Shown here one piece after another: positions 35,859 through 46,790 of a stretch of DNA of 64,000 nt; position 1 is the stretch's first letter, and every line of letters starts with the position of its first letter. Position numbers and translations under genes: made by a program. The DNA is taken from the NCBI GenBank assembly GCA_013398955.1, contig VWPU01000894.1:1-64000 (forward strand), given 5' to 3'. The notes under the pieces are model-generated. The model ran no database searches. It was given only the letters and a program-made list of their open reading frames with translations, and was not told where the DNA came from. Origin of the DNA: Callaeas wilsoni (taxonomy: Eukaryota > Chordata > Aves > Passeriformes > Callaeidae).

Positions 35859-37406
35859 CAATATCATTATACATATTTATACCTACAAGCTGAATGCCAG
35901 TGCTTTTATTATGGTTTATTAATCCAGAAAGAACTTTATAATCTCTTAATGCAACAGTTATATTCTATTCAGCTGTCCTATAAAAATATATCAAAGCTGG
36001 GAATGGTAAATAATTATCTAATCCATTAAGACTCAGAATATAATGAGCAGTGACTGGTTTTTTATTTGGAGATGTCTCAAAGCAATTCCCAACTCTCCCT
36101 CCTCCTACCCCATGACATCAAGTATAGAGTTAATAAAGGAAGAATACCTCCAATTAACTTACGTGTTAAAAGGCAACACAGAAAGCCTAAAATACACTGG
36201 GAAAGTTCAGAAGAACAGTAATTATTTTAGAGTGATACAAAAAAAAATAAATCTACTGCTGCATATCAGAAAAAGCAAAGCAGCATGAATTACGTACTTA
36301 TGTAAATAAACCTAATAGGCGATAACATTAATTAATGGCATAAAACTTCTGCTCATCATTCTGAAGATAGCAGGTATTCATTTGTGAGGATTAATTTATA
36401 TTTTAATTAGAAATTTACCTATTTAGCAGCCTTGCCATCAACAATTAGCAACTCCAGTGCATTTAAGGATTTTCAATTTAGACTAAACATAGTGAATTTC
36501 AAAGGGTCATTTTGGAGCAATTTGTCTCGTTTCACAGCAATGGGGAGCTACACATTCCCTTCATATCCACCCATTACCTTTGGATAAAAACTCCTAGGAA
36601 GTAGTTTGTAATACCTGAAACACGAATTGGTCTTCTAATTTACTTCTCATGAAACATTTATGGTAAATATTAATTGCTAGGGAAGGTCTCTGTGGAGACT
36701 GAGTAAGATAAAATTATTTGCGATGTAATGAGTTTGGAGCAACAATAAATCAGCCTTAGGGGTGCTGGGTGAGTGGGGAAGTGACTGGAGTGGTTGGTTC
36801 CATGTATAATTAAGTTTTAGGTAAGATTAGTGAGTCAGAGGTTAAATAAATTTCAAATAATTCCATAATGTGCTGGCAGTATATACAGCACGAGGTTTGA
36901 TCTACATGCAAGGAGTGAGAAGAGAAATCTGGGTTGGGTGCCTTGCATGATTCATCCCAGATAAACAGATGGAAAGATTTGGGGTCTGCTCTCCCTACCA
37001 CCAAAGTGAAGGCAGGGGAACTCCACCACAGACACAATATGAGATGTCTCTTAACCCACCAGAAGTTTTCACATGTTCACATCCATCAGAGCACGGCCCA
37101 AAAAACTCACTTCGGAGTAGTTTTATTGCAAGAAGTGGAATAATTTTTCATATCTGAGCACCCAGGTTAAATTAGGTTCAGAACAGGTATATTCCCAGCT
37201 GACTCGTGCTCATTCCTCATCCTGCAACAGAAGCTTGGGCTGGAGGATAATCCCTGGGAAGCCCAGAGCAGAACACCAGCACCTGAAATCTCGCCCAGAG
37301 CTCGTGGGGTGAGGAAATGCAGCCCTTATCTGCAGGCTTTGGTTGCCATCACACAAATAACATTGCAGGCAAGATAAAGGAGAAGGAAGCTGACTGATGG
37401 AGCTGC
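35859..37406. other. Unique AT-rich DNA between the duplicate units
   Basis: It contains an AT-rich block at 36290-36480 with many TAATTA-type motifs (see findings). No gene or known repeat is recognised. Confidence 0.4.
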
Positions 37407-37621
37407 CCAAATAATATTTAATGGCAGGGAATTTCTTCCTGAACAGCATCCCTTTTTGAATTCCAATTGAAATTGTTGCATCCATGAATAACATTTGTTG
37501 TTCCTCTCTTTTGCCACTGCTGTTGGCAACTTATTGCATAGTATTTATTATGTGGTAATATTACATACACAATGGACCAAAAATTAGTATTTTCCCTTAG
37601 AAAACCAGCCTGAAGTGCAGA
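37407..37621 (+). repeat. Diverged direct duplicate, copy B (~215 bp)
   Basis: Second copy of the unit at 35635-35858, 1.77 kb downstream in the same orientation. Relative to copy A it lacks 3 bases near its start and about 7 bases near 37475. Confidence 0.85.
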
Positions 37622-39911
37622 TTCAGGAGTAGGAGGGTGCTGAATGATACCCTATGATCACTGGACAATGTTTGGCTAGGACCAATGTTTCTGATAAAGT
37701 CTTTTTTTTTAATCAAGGCAGAATTTTCATCAGGACACGGTCATTTCTTTGTGTTCCTCTCTCAGACTGCTGCCATGGGAACAATCATGTGCCAGGATCA
37801 GGGGACAGTGGTTCAGTCCCACCAGCTCCTGCATGGGGACAAGGACACGGTCTTCACCCCAATCCATTCAGTGTCTTGTGTGATCCAAGCCAAGATAAGC
37901 CTTCAAACTCTCTTTGATTCAGCTTCTCTAAATGCTTAATAAAATTGAATTCTCGTTAAGGTTACTGAAGTATATTTATTTCAAAAATCATACTTTGAAT
38001 ACCCTACAGGACATCCCCGAGGCATAAGGAGTATGACCAGAAGCACCCATGGATGGGAGGCTGTAGCCCTGCCATCAGTTATAATGCTGGGTGTTAATCC
38101 TTTCCCCATCCCCAGTCGTGCTCACTTGCTCAGCCCGGCTGTGCTGTACAAAGCAGAGCTTCACTAATAATGGTGTGCAAAGCTCACTGACGCAGCTTAG
38201 AGAAATCAAGGATAGGGGACACCTCCAGAGATCTTCTACTCCATGGCTGCTGACACTTTCCCCTCTGTCAATGTTTCTTTTCCCACATTAGCAGCATCTT
38301 TACTCCTTAAAGTGGGCTCTGATAAGTGTCTGTAAGAGCTGTAGCTGGAAATATCCCTCCTTTGAAAGAGTGAGGTTTTGCCAGCAATTACGTAGGCAGC
38401 ACTTTGCTGGCTCACTGCCTTGCCATGAAGGATGGAGCAGTTTTCACCCAATATTACCTTTCTCAATATTTCACAAACTCCTCTGAATCCTTGTGGGCCC
38501 TCCTAGGCCCTTCTCTGCTAATTTAAGGAACACTGGCCATCCTCCTGCACTTCAGTTCATCTGAGAGAACAATATTTCAGTGAACAGCCAGAAGGAATTA
38601 AAATATAAGCAGTTAACTCTTGGCAGCTGGTGCACAGCCCTAATCCTCTCTCAAGGCCCTAGTGACACCTGAACCATTTCTCCAGTTATTTGATAACCTG
38701 TGGCTAAAAATGAACAGTGATGGATAGAGCAAGTATTGCTTCCACAGATACTCATCTTCTTTGCTATTGTCCCCAATAGATTTTTTTTTTCCTGAAGACT
38801 AAATGAAATCTTTTGTCCTAGTCAGAGTGTACAGACGTGTACTCTCTTCTATAAATGAACCAATCCTTTTATTCCAGTCCATCCTCCTCAGTCATGGTTT
38901 TCTTTACCAACATTCATTTGTCTGTTTGACCAAACACTTCCCATTCTCCCTCTTTTGCTGTGCTATAACCAGAGCTTGAAGCCCCAGCCAAGGTTAGTAA
39001 TGCATTATGCTGGATGCTCAGTGTTTGCAATTTCGTATGTACAAGAACCTGTATTGAGGGAAAGGCCCCAGTGCCCAAGACCTGGATTTAATTCAGAAGG
39101 GATAAAAGGCCAGGGGATGCTCAGGAGGAGATAAACATCACCCCAAATCCATGTCACACATGGACAATGAGCTCAGATTTTGGGTAGCATCAAAGTCACA
39201 CACAGCAATGTGTCCATTCACAGCCATTAATGGATTTAAGTGTCTGGCAGCCAGTGGCAAAGAACGAAAGCAGAAAAGGAGAAGAGGGCAGAGCCCTGCA
39301 ATGCAGATGAGTTTCCCTTATATCAAATGGTTTATTTTCAAAAGAGCTACAGAACAAAAAATGCCATTACTATCCTGTGACTCCCTGCATGTGCTTCACA
39401 AAAGCACTTTTAGCCACGACTGACCTGAAACCTTGCAATTATTGATCATGATTCTATAGTATTTTTGCCCTGGAAGGTGCCAGATGTAGGTCCATACGAA
39501 TTATGCCTTGTTTTTTTTTCCCCTACAATTATAATAGAATCACTTTCCTGCCCTGAAAGCTACCACTACCAGCCTAGATACACTTTTCATTCAAGCAAAA
39601 TTAAAATCTCCCAGAATCTTCTCCTGTGTCAGTAGCTGTTTACAGAATATGGCAATTTCCAGAATAAAAATAGAGATTAAAATTCCCAGATGGCAAACAT
39701 TGCTATTCAAAAAAAAAAAAAAAAAAGAGAGAGAGAGACACCTGGCACACCTGCAAGGGTTTGGCTTTCAATATCTGCTTCTTGCTTAGTGAAATTCTGC
39801 TATTCCAAGCACAGGTTTGCAAGCAAGGTAAGAAGGAGGACATGCTGTCAGCCCTGGGAAGCATCTGCAGGAAAATTGTGTGTTCTGGGATGCTTCTGAT
39901 TATTTTCACAG
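37622..39911. other. Unique non-coding DNA
   Basis: Two overlapping plus frames at 37654-37939 stay open for 84-87 codons but show no domain. A poly-A/(GA)n tract lies at 39709-39738. No known repeat family is recognised. Confidence 0.45.
39709..39738. repeat. Poly-A (18) followed by (GA)6
   Basis: Eighteen As at 39709-39726 run directly into six GA units. It is a simple-sequence tract and not tied to any recognised retroposed gene. Confidence 0.9.
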
Positions 39912-40195
39912 GGGCATGTAGAGAAAGGACAAGAAGGAATGGCCTTTAGCTGAAGGAGGATAGATTTAGATCACATATTAGGAAGAAATTCTTTACTGTG
40001 AGGGTGGTGAGGCCCTGGCACAGGTTGCCCAGAGAAGCTGTGGATGTCCCATCCCTGAAAAGCATCCAAGGTCAGGTTGGATGGGGCTTGGGGCAACCTG
40101 GGATAGTGGAAAGTGTCCCTGCCCATGGCAGGGGATTGGAACTGGATGATTTTTGAAGTCCCTTCCAGCACAAACCATTCTATGATTCTGTGATT
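39912..40195 (+). mobile_element. CR1 LINE, ~285 bp 3' part
   Basis: It starts in the ORF2 C-terminal region ('gaaaggacaagaaggaatgg', then 'aggatagatttaga'). It continues through 'ggtggtgaggccctggcaca' and 'cctgcccatggcaggggatt' to the tail 'accattctatgattctgtga'. It forms a tail-to-tail pair with the minus fragment at 40447. Confidence 0.96.
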
Positions 40196-40446
40196 ATAGG
40201 AGACAGATCCTGAAGGTGCTCACCTCCTTAGATTCACTGTAAGTCAGCATGGGAAAAGTTACTTTTTGGTCACCAAATCCTTTAGGATGACAATTACTCT
40301 ATAAGCTCAGAGAGACCTGGGTCACTGCTATCCAAGAGTGGAAGATCATGTCTGGAGTGGTACCTGCCTCCAGGAAGGTGTTGGAAGAATTCTGATTCAC
40401 TCTGGTGGCAGAACCATCAGCATAGATATAGTGTCCAAAAAAATGT
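40196..40446. other. Unique spacer between inverted CR1 tails
   Basis: About 250 bases with no recognised feature. Confidence 0.4.
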
Positions 40447-40528
40447 CATAGAATCATAGAATTATCATAGAATGTTTTGGGTTGGAGGGGACATTAAAGC
40501 TCACACAGTTCCAACTCCCTGCCATGGC
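40447..40528 (-). mobile_element. CR1 LINE, terminal ~80 bases
   Basis: An extended reversed tail of three imperfect octamers (tcatagaatcatagaattat, then catagaatg) is followed by 'ttgggttggaggggacatta' and 'ccaactccctgccatggc'. Confidence 0.95.
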
Positions 40529-40950
40529 ACTAAACTGAGCCAAGCCACAGACAACTCCTGATATCACTGGTGAATTCTCAGCAGCAGAAACCCCTCCAAG
40601 AGAGATTTGAACTGAGTCCCAACAGCATAGACAAGCCTGAATTCTCCCACCTTGGAGGAGATGGTCTAAGAAACCCAGCCCAGCCCTGTCCAGCTTTCTT
40701 CAAAGAGAAGGGAAAGAAGCAAACTGGAAATGTCAGGACAAGGAAGGTGTAGATTTGTGTTTTGCTGATGTAATCAGCGTTAGGAAATGTATGAAATCTG
40801 GGATCTCTGCTCAGAATTACATTGTGGACATACCTTAAGCTAGACAGCTTAGGATACAATTTCTCTAGGCATGGTAGACAAACATAAATTAAATGTCCTT
40901 ATTCTATATGACTAGAATGGATCAAATACTGAAAAAATAGATGTGAGTAG
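40529..40950. other. Unique non-coding DNA
   Basis: Nothing is recognised. Opposing short frames at 40570-40859 are chance. Confidence 0.4.
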
Positions 40951-41008
40951 GAGTTGAACCTGGCAATCCCTGTGAGTCCCTTCCAACTCAGGATATTCTG
41001 TTACTGTG
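40951..41008 (+). mobile_element. CR1 LINE terminal fragment, 'ggatattct' branch
   Basis: 'gagttgaacctggcaatccc' followed by 'cccttccaactcaggatatt' and a degenerate octamer (ctgttactgtg) matches the 3' end of the same CR1 branch as 25245-25423. Confidence 0.75.
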
Positions 41009-41854
41009 AAAATCTGCTCTTTCCTGACAGGGAAATGTATGTTTGCTGAAGGAAGGAACCTTCAAAGAATTAACAGTAAGACAGAAATCCACACAGCAAA
41101 CAAGAGAGACAGAAAGTAGACTCTGAAGTTCTGTTCTAACTGAAAACATTTAACAAAATTAAAATACAAAATGTCAGTTCTTCATTCCTTCCTTCTAATC
41201 TCTCTTCTATAATAAAAGAACAAAAAATAATTTCTTTATAAAATGTTCTTTTCTTCCTTTCAGCTGTTCTACAAAATCAGGTTCTTTATCAGAAAAGCTG
41301 TGTCTGCTTTTCTCCTCTTAATTCAGCCAGAACGCTACGTGTTGGATACCATTTTCTTTTGCTAAAAAATATTTATTTTCTTTTTGTGCATTATGTGATT
41401 GAAAATATTTTGGTTTTCAGTTTAAGAAAAATAGCTTTTGTAGTTTTGTAGGATCTTGAACAGAAAAGAAATGAAACCATTATACACATTAGCCGTTCTT
41501 GTCAGTATTCCATTCAGAACTATAATCATCTGTGAAGCATCCCTGGTTGTAAATATACATAAATGACCAATCAAACAAAAAAATGACAGTGGAGGTTTTT
41601 CAATGGCCTGAATTGCAGCCTGTTTGCTTCCAAAATGCTTGAGCAATCTTCTACTGCTGGGAGAAATTAACAGAGCCAATTACTCAGATGCAGAGCATAA
41701 TCCTCTCTGCGTTGATCTCATTCAAATTGATTTGAATGGTCCTGATTTGAAGCTGCTGTGAAATCACCCATAGAGCCAAAGCAGGTTGTACTGTCTTGAT
41801 ATACAGGAGGTATTTGCCGGGACAGCAATGGCCACTGTGACCATCTCGCCCTGG
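41009..41854. other. Unique AT-rich non-coding DNA
   Basis: Nothing is recognised. Confidence 0.4.
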
Positions 41855-42210
41855 TAGAATCACAGCATGATTAAGGTTGGAAAATACCTCCAAGATTATC
41901 GAGTCCGACCTTTGACTGAGCACCACTTTGTCAACTTGACCAGAGCATTGAGTGTCACTTCCAGTTGTTTCTTGAATACCTATAGGGATGGTGACTCCAC
42001 CACCTCCTTGGGAAGCCTCTTCCAATGCTTGATCACCCTTTCAGTGAAAAAATTCTCCCGAATATGCAACCTGAGCCTCCCCTGGTGCAACTTGAGGTTG
42101 TTTCCTCTCATTCTGTTGCCTGGGAGAAGAGAACGACCTCCATCTGGGTACAGCCTTCTGTCAGGGAGTTGTAGAGAGCAAAAAAGGCTTCTCCTGAGCC
42201 TCCCCAACTC
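41855..42210 (-). mobile_element. CR1 LINE, ~0.36 kb 3' part
   Basis: The reversed tail 'tagaatcacagcatgattaa' is followed by 'ggttggaaaatacctccaag'. The minus frame 42207-41980 stays open for 75 codons and reads as the ORF2 C-terminus (RENFFTERVIKHWKRLPKEV, then VESPSL). It is the same branch as 2886-3330 and 46220-46790. Confidence 0.95.
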
Positions 42211-43414
42211 CCTTAACCACCTAAAGTGCAGCTTTCACAAAGACCTCCGCTCTGGGCTTTATCTCAGCTCAGTGAGAGTGTCTGCCAAGTGTCAGTCCCA
42301 AGTGCACCAACAGGCTCTGCAACCCATGCTCCTCCACCCTATTGTCAATGATTTGAATTTCCTTTGGAAAACTTCTTATTTACCCCACAAAACATGACAT
42401 AAAAGCAAATTAATGAAATTCCACAAGTTATATATCTATAACAGAAGACCAATGCGGGTTGAGTTTACAGCTTGATATCAGGCTTAGCTTTGAATGTGGT
42501 ATTGCAGACACTCCAAAATTTATTACTGATGGATTTTAGACTCAGCTGGATAGATGAGTCTTTACATGAAGCTTTTTTTGGCACTACTTACTTCAAATAT
42601 TATCCATCTATCTCCTCTATTTAATCAACTTTCTTCATCTGAATGATGAATTTTGTCAATATTCCCTGTAGGATTTTTCCAAGTGGAGCAATTTAGGAAA
42701 TGTCTGACAAGCAGACATTGGAGCAGAAGCTAGGAGAGGTATCAAGGAAAAAGTCTTGGTTCCACTGAAGTCTGGAATTTTTTTTTTTCATTGGCACCAT
42801 AGTTTCACTTCTAGACACTCTCAGTTCATCTACTGACTCATTGTGTGACTTTGGACTAATCCCTGACCTCTCAGAGTCTCAGATCCCATATCTGTAAAAG
42901 ACAATAACCTTTTCAATTAAGTATTTATATTGAATTTATGTAGGATTTAGATTAACCTCACAAAGCAGCATTCTACAGTTTCTCTCATGCTCTCCTACTT
43001 CCTGGCACATATTTGCATCCAGCTTCCCCCAGAACTGTTGCTTCTTCCCTGCATGCAGCTGTGTGGTGACTCACAGCCATCCCCTAACACAACAAAATTC
43101 TTCATGTTTGCTTCCAGATGTTGTCTGCACTGTCCCTTCACTTTACTGCACATCCTATAATCTGTAGCATTATCCAATTCACAACATGTTTATCCACAAT
43201 GTGCTGCTGGGAGGTTTTCTCACAGATTGCAGTAGGACAATAAAGAAAATCAACTAGACAGGAAGTCAACTTGCCAGACATCTGTAGGACAGCCTTGAAT
43301 TTTTGTACTCCTGAGCTGAAATTGTTTGGGTTGACTTTATAAAAAGAACTTCACAGTGAAAAAAACATTCAACTATTCTCAACATGGACAACTAGTGCTT
43401 TGAATTAGAACAGC
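42211..43414. other. Unique AT-rich non-coding DNA
   Basis: A T-run lies at 42780-42788. Nothing is recognised. Confidence 0.4.
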
Positions 43415-43858
43415 TTTAGCTCCACTCTGGTGAGATCCCATCTGCAGAGCTGCCTCCAGCTCTGGGATCTCCAGCATAGGAAGGACATGGAACTGCTGGA
43501 GCGAGTCCAGAGGAGGCCACCAAGATGATCAGACAGATGGAGCACATCTCCTACAAGGAAAGGCTGAGAAAATTCGGATTGTTTGGCCTGGAGAAGAGGA
43601 AGCTTTTGTGTGATGAAATTGTTGCTTTCCATTACCTGAAGGAGCCTACAGGAAAGACAGAGGGACTTTTTGCAGGGTCCTGGAGTGACAGAACAAGTGG
43701 GAATGGCTTCAAACTTAAAGAAAGTAGCTTTAGATTAAATACGACAAAGAAACTCATTACTCGGAGGGTGGTGAGGCCCTGGCACAGGTTGCCCAGGGAA
43801 GCTGTGGCTGCCCCATCCCTGGAAATGTTCAAGGCCAAGCTGGATGGGGCCCTGAGCC
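43415..43858 (+). mobile_element. CR1 LINE, ORF2 C-terminal part without its own tail
   Basis: This is about 440 bases of the ORF2 end. The first frame reads SSTLVRSHLQSC to LLERVQRR. One base is then lost at 43516/43517, and from 43525 the next frame is open for 114 codons (YKERLRKFGLFGLEKRKLL to VVRPWHRLPREAVAAPSLEM). The element breaks off at 'ctggatggggccctgagc', some 50-100 bases before the CR1 3' terminus. A matching tail appears 416 bases downstream at 44275-44328, so the copy may be split (see findings). Confidence 0.95.
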
Positions 43859-44274
43859 CTGCATTCTAACTGCATTAGAAACTCTTTGAGAGATGACTCC
43901 AGAGCCCAGGCCAAAGCAAATGCCAGTATCTGAGAGCATTTACTTGTACTGGTTCATTTACTGATGTAGAAGAAGTTTATATACTCCCATATGTTTTATA
44001 ATGTATTGACCTATTTGCCACATATCTTCACACACCACAAACACACAAAAGCCATTAGGCATGACCAAAATTAATATTCCTCCAAATATATTTATATTTT
44101 GTGTGATTTGAAAACATGATCAGATTACCTTAAAACTGGAACTTAAATGAGGATGTCCAAGCATCCTATTCCTTGTTTTTCTTTCCTTGGTGTATTAACA
44201 CTCTTAGTATCTAGCTTGGATAGAGCCACATGCCTTCTGCTTCCCATCAGACACCAGGATGGGACAGATGAAAT
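43859..44274. other. Non-CR1 segment between CR1 body and CR1 tail
   Basis: About 416 AT-rich bases with no recognised repeat. It is either the inserted or replaced part of a split CR1, or ordinary unique DNA between two independent copies. Confidence 0.4.
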
Positions 44275-44328
44275 AGGAGATGATCTTTAAGGTCCTTTCC
44301 AACCCAAACCACTCTGTGATTCTATGAA
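44275..44328 (+). mobile_element. CR1 LINE tail fragment
   Basis: 'ggagatgatctttaaggtcc' followed by 'tttccaacccaaaccactct' and 'gtgattctatg' is an unmistakable CR1 3' terminus of about 54 bases. Confidence 0.92.
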
Positions 44329-46219
44329 ATTAGAGGTTCTGTATGTGAGCTGAAGTCCTTTTGTAGTCAATGCAGAGAGATAGCTCTCTCCAGAGTGCCC
44401 ATCATCTCATCCTGAGGTAGATATATGATCTGCTTTGGATGAATTTCCACCTAGACACATTCTTTTATCTTCAAAGAGTCAAAAGCAGTGAACTCAATGA
44501 AGAGCTGTATATTGAAAATATCTGAAAAGATGCAGGAGGTACCTCTAAACCTACCCTAAAACTAAGCCCGAGCCCTGAGGGCACACAAGGCCATACAGCA
44601 AGAGGATAAAAACTGAGCAGCAGTGCTGCAGTAGCACTCTTTTCCTGTCGGTCACCACCATGCAGGGTGGGCTGCCAGAAAACAGCACGTTCCCATCTCC
44701 ACAACCAGATTTCCCAGTCCAACCTACCAGCAATGAAGATGGATTGACAATGACATGGCTGATAGAGACTGACGAAAGCGTGGATGCATTTTTGATGAGG
44801 TTTGCACGAGGCATCTACAGAGCCTTTCTTTCTGCCCATGTCAGACCTGCAGAGTCTCTGTGCCAGCCCAGTGGGCAGCAATGACACCACACTGCTTCCT
44901 GTCTCATTTTTTCGGTTGTTCTGGGGTTTTACCCAAACTTTTTTCCCAGAGTAGGTCTCCTTTCACACAACAGAACTAGGCCTCAACCACAAGGTCTTTC
45001 ACATTAGTCGTGCAGCTTCATTGTGTGAATATTTACTTCCAGCCTCCCCTTTGTCCTACTCAATGACAAGCTTTCAAGGTACATCCAAGGGCTGAATTCC
45101 AATGTTTGAATTTTGCAAATATGTCTATTGCAGATGCTGCTTATTAAGTATTTACCAAGTCATTACCCCTTAGGATGTATCTTCTTGCTTACACTGGAAC
45201 AGCTAGGGAGTAGAAGGGATCTCTCAGAATTTGGTTAATTAATCCAACTGCAAACAGTAATTAGATTTTATCGTAATCAACTAATTAATTCTTCCAACTG
45301 AGTAGTCGATGTAATGAGCAAAGGAAACACAACCAGCTCTTGCAAGACATAAACATCAGCTTAGAAAAGAAAGGAGCAAAGGTCATCTAAACCAGTTAAA
45401 GAAGAGTATATATATCAAGTTACTCATAGGAGAAGTAGTTCTGGGATACATGACATAACTAAGCTGATATTTTTCCTCTTCAGAATTGCTTTGGATCTGA
45501 TTCCTCACCAACCTCAAATGTCCTCCAGACTTTCCCAGTTATGTGCTGAGCCTGTCTTGTCCCTTCTTCCTCAACTCCTCTTGAAAAATTATCTTGGAAA
45601 CTTTATTTTATTTTTATAATTCTCAAAATAATTATATTAAACCAGCTCTGAAGAGGAGGATGTTATATTCTGGATATATCAGTGCCTCCTCCTTGCATAA
45701 GGGCTTTACTGGGATGTCATTAGGAGCACAGTGGTGCATTTGCCAGCACATTGTCATGGAGACAACATTGCTTTTCTGGTCAGCTCCAGTGCTGGTGGCA
45801 GGAAAAAATGCCATCAGCATCATTCTTCATGAGGGTTCACTGAGACCAGGCTGGGTAGTATCATGCAAAGACTTGTTTGGGAACTTAAATTTGTTTCATT
45901 AGGGCCAGTTCAGGCATTTTGCAGTGTGAACACATCTAAAACAAACGAACATGTTTAATCATGTCAGCATGGGAGGTCACTTGCACTAAGCAAAAGAATC
46001 ACAGCAGCTGTGGATGTAATTAGCATTTGTATGTAGATTCATACACCCAGAACTACAATTCACAGTGGTTGTGGCACCTATCCAAATATACTTATGTTGG
46101 TACTGTGCAGACAAAGCAAGTTCACCCTCTCTGCAGATGCAGTATTTGGGAACTATCAATATTGGACTTTTAAGTGTACAAGACAGGGAAAATTACTGAA
46201 TTGTTTTAAACAGACTAGC
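44329..46219. other. Unique non-coding DNA with one Kozak-like small ORF
   Basis: A 74-codon plus frame at 44660-44884 begins after caccaccATGC, a good initiation context, but has no recognised domain (see findings). Nothing else is recognised. Confidence 0.4.
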
Positions 46220-46790
46220 AAAGTTTTCAACACTGCCTACTGTAAAATCCTTCTGGACAAAGGGGTGAAGTATGGACTACATAAGCGGACACTGAGGTAG
46301 ACTAAAAAGCAAGTGAAATGTAGGGCACAAAGGTAGTGATCAGTGTCGTGGAATCCAGCTGGAAGCCAGTGCACAAGATTGTCTGCCAGGGATCAATACT
46401 GGGGACAATACACTTTAACAACCCTGTTAATGGCATGGATGGTGGGGCAGGATGGACCCACAGCAGGTTTGCAGGTGACACAGAGTTGGAGGAGTGGTTG
46501 TTACCCCAGATGGGTGTGCTGCCATTGAGGGGGACCTTGACAATCTGTGGGAATGGATCAACAGAAACCTAAGGAATATTTTGCACATGGGGAAGCTTAA
46601 CCCCAGTACAGGCTGGGTGCCAGCCTGTGGAAACCCGTGTCTAGAATGACCTGGGAATCCTGGCAAACAACAAACTGACCACAATCCTGACTGCAATGTG
46701 CCCTTGTAGCAATGATGGTCAACAACATTCTGGGCAACGTTAGGAAGAACACTGCCAGCAGTTCAAGGTTCCCCTTGATTTTACCCTTCT
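46220..46790 (+). mobile_element. CR1 LINE, ORF2 reverse-transcriptase remnant without 3' end
   Basis: Forward frames read VFNTAYCKILLDKGVKYGL, then SSWKPVHKIVCQGSILGTI, then IHFNNPVNGMD and SRFAGDTELEEW. These correspond to the AFDTV, GVPQGS-LGP, LFNIFIND and F-A-D-D blocks of a non-LTR RT. The second catalytic block reads FAGD at about 46468-46479, so one of the paired aspartates is lost. Further on, 'LGILANNKLT' and 'cattctgggcaacgttagga' continue ORF2. Stops and frame changes break it throughout. Neither the ORF2 end nor the tail is present. Confidence 0.88.

Noticed and set aside
39709..39738. Poly-A tract as the tail of a retroposed gene
   Set aside because: No gene-like sequence precedes it, no flanking duplication is visible, and birds have few processed pseudogenes because CR1 does not use poly-A tails.
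44471..44890. 139-codon minus-strand open frame
   Set aside because: It overlaps the plus frame at 44660-44884 in antisense and shows no domain.
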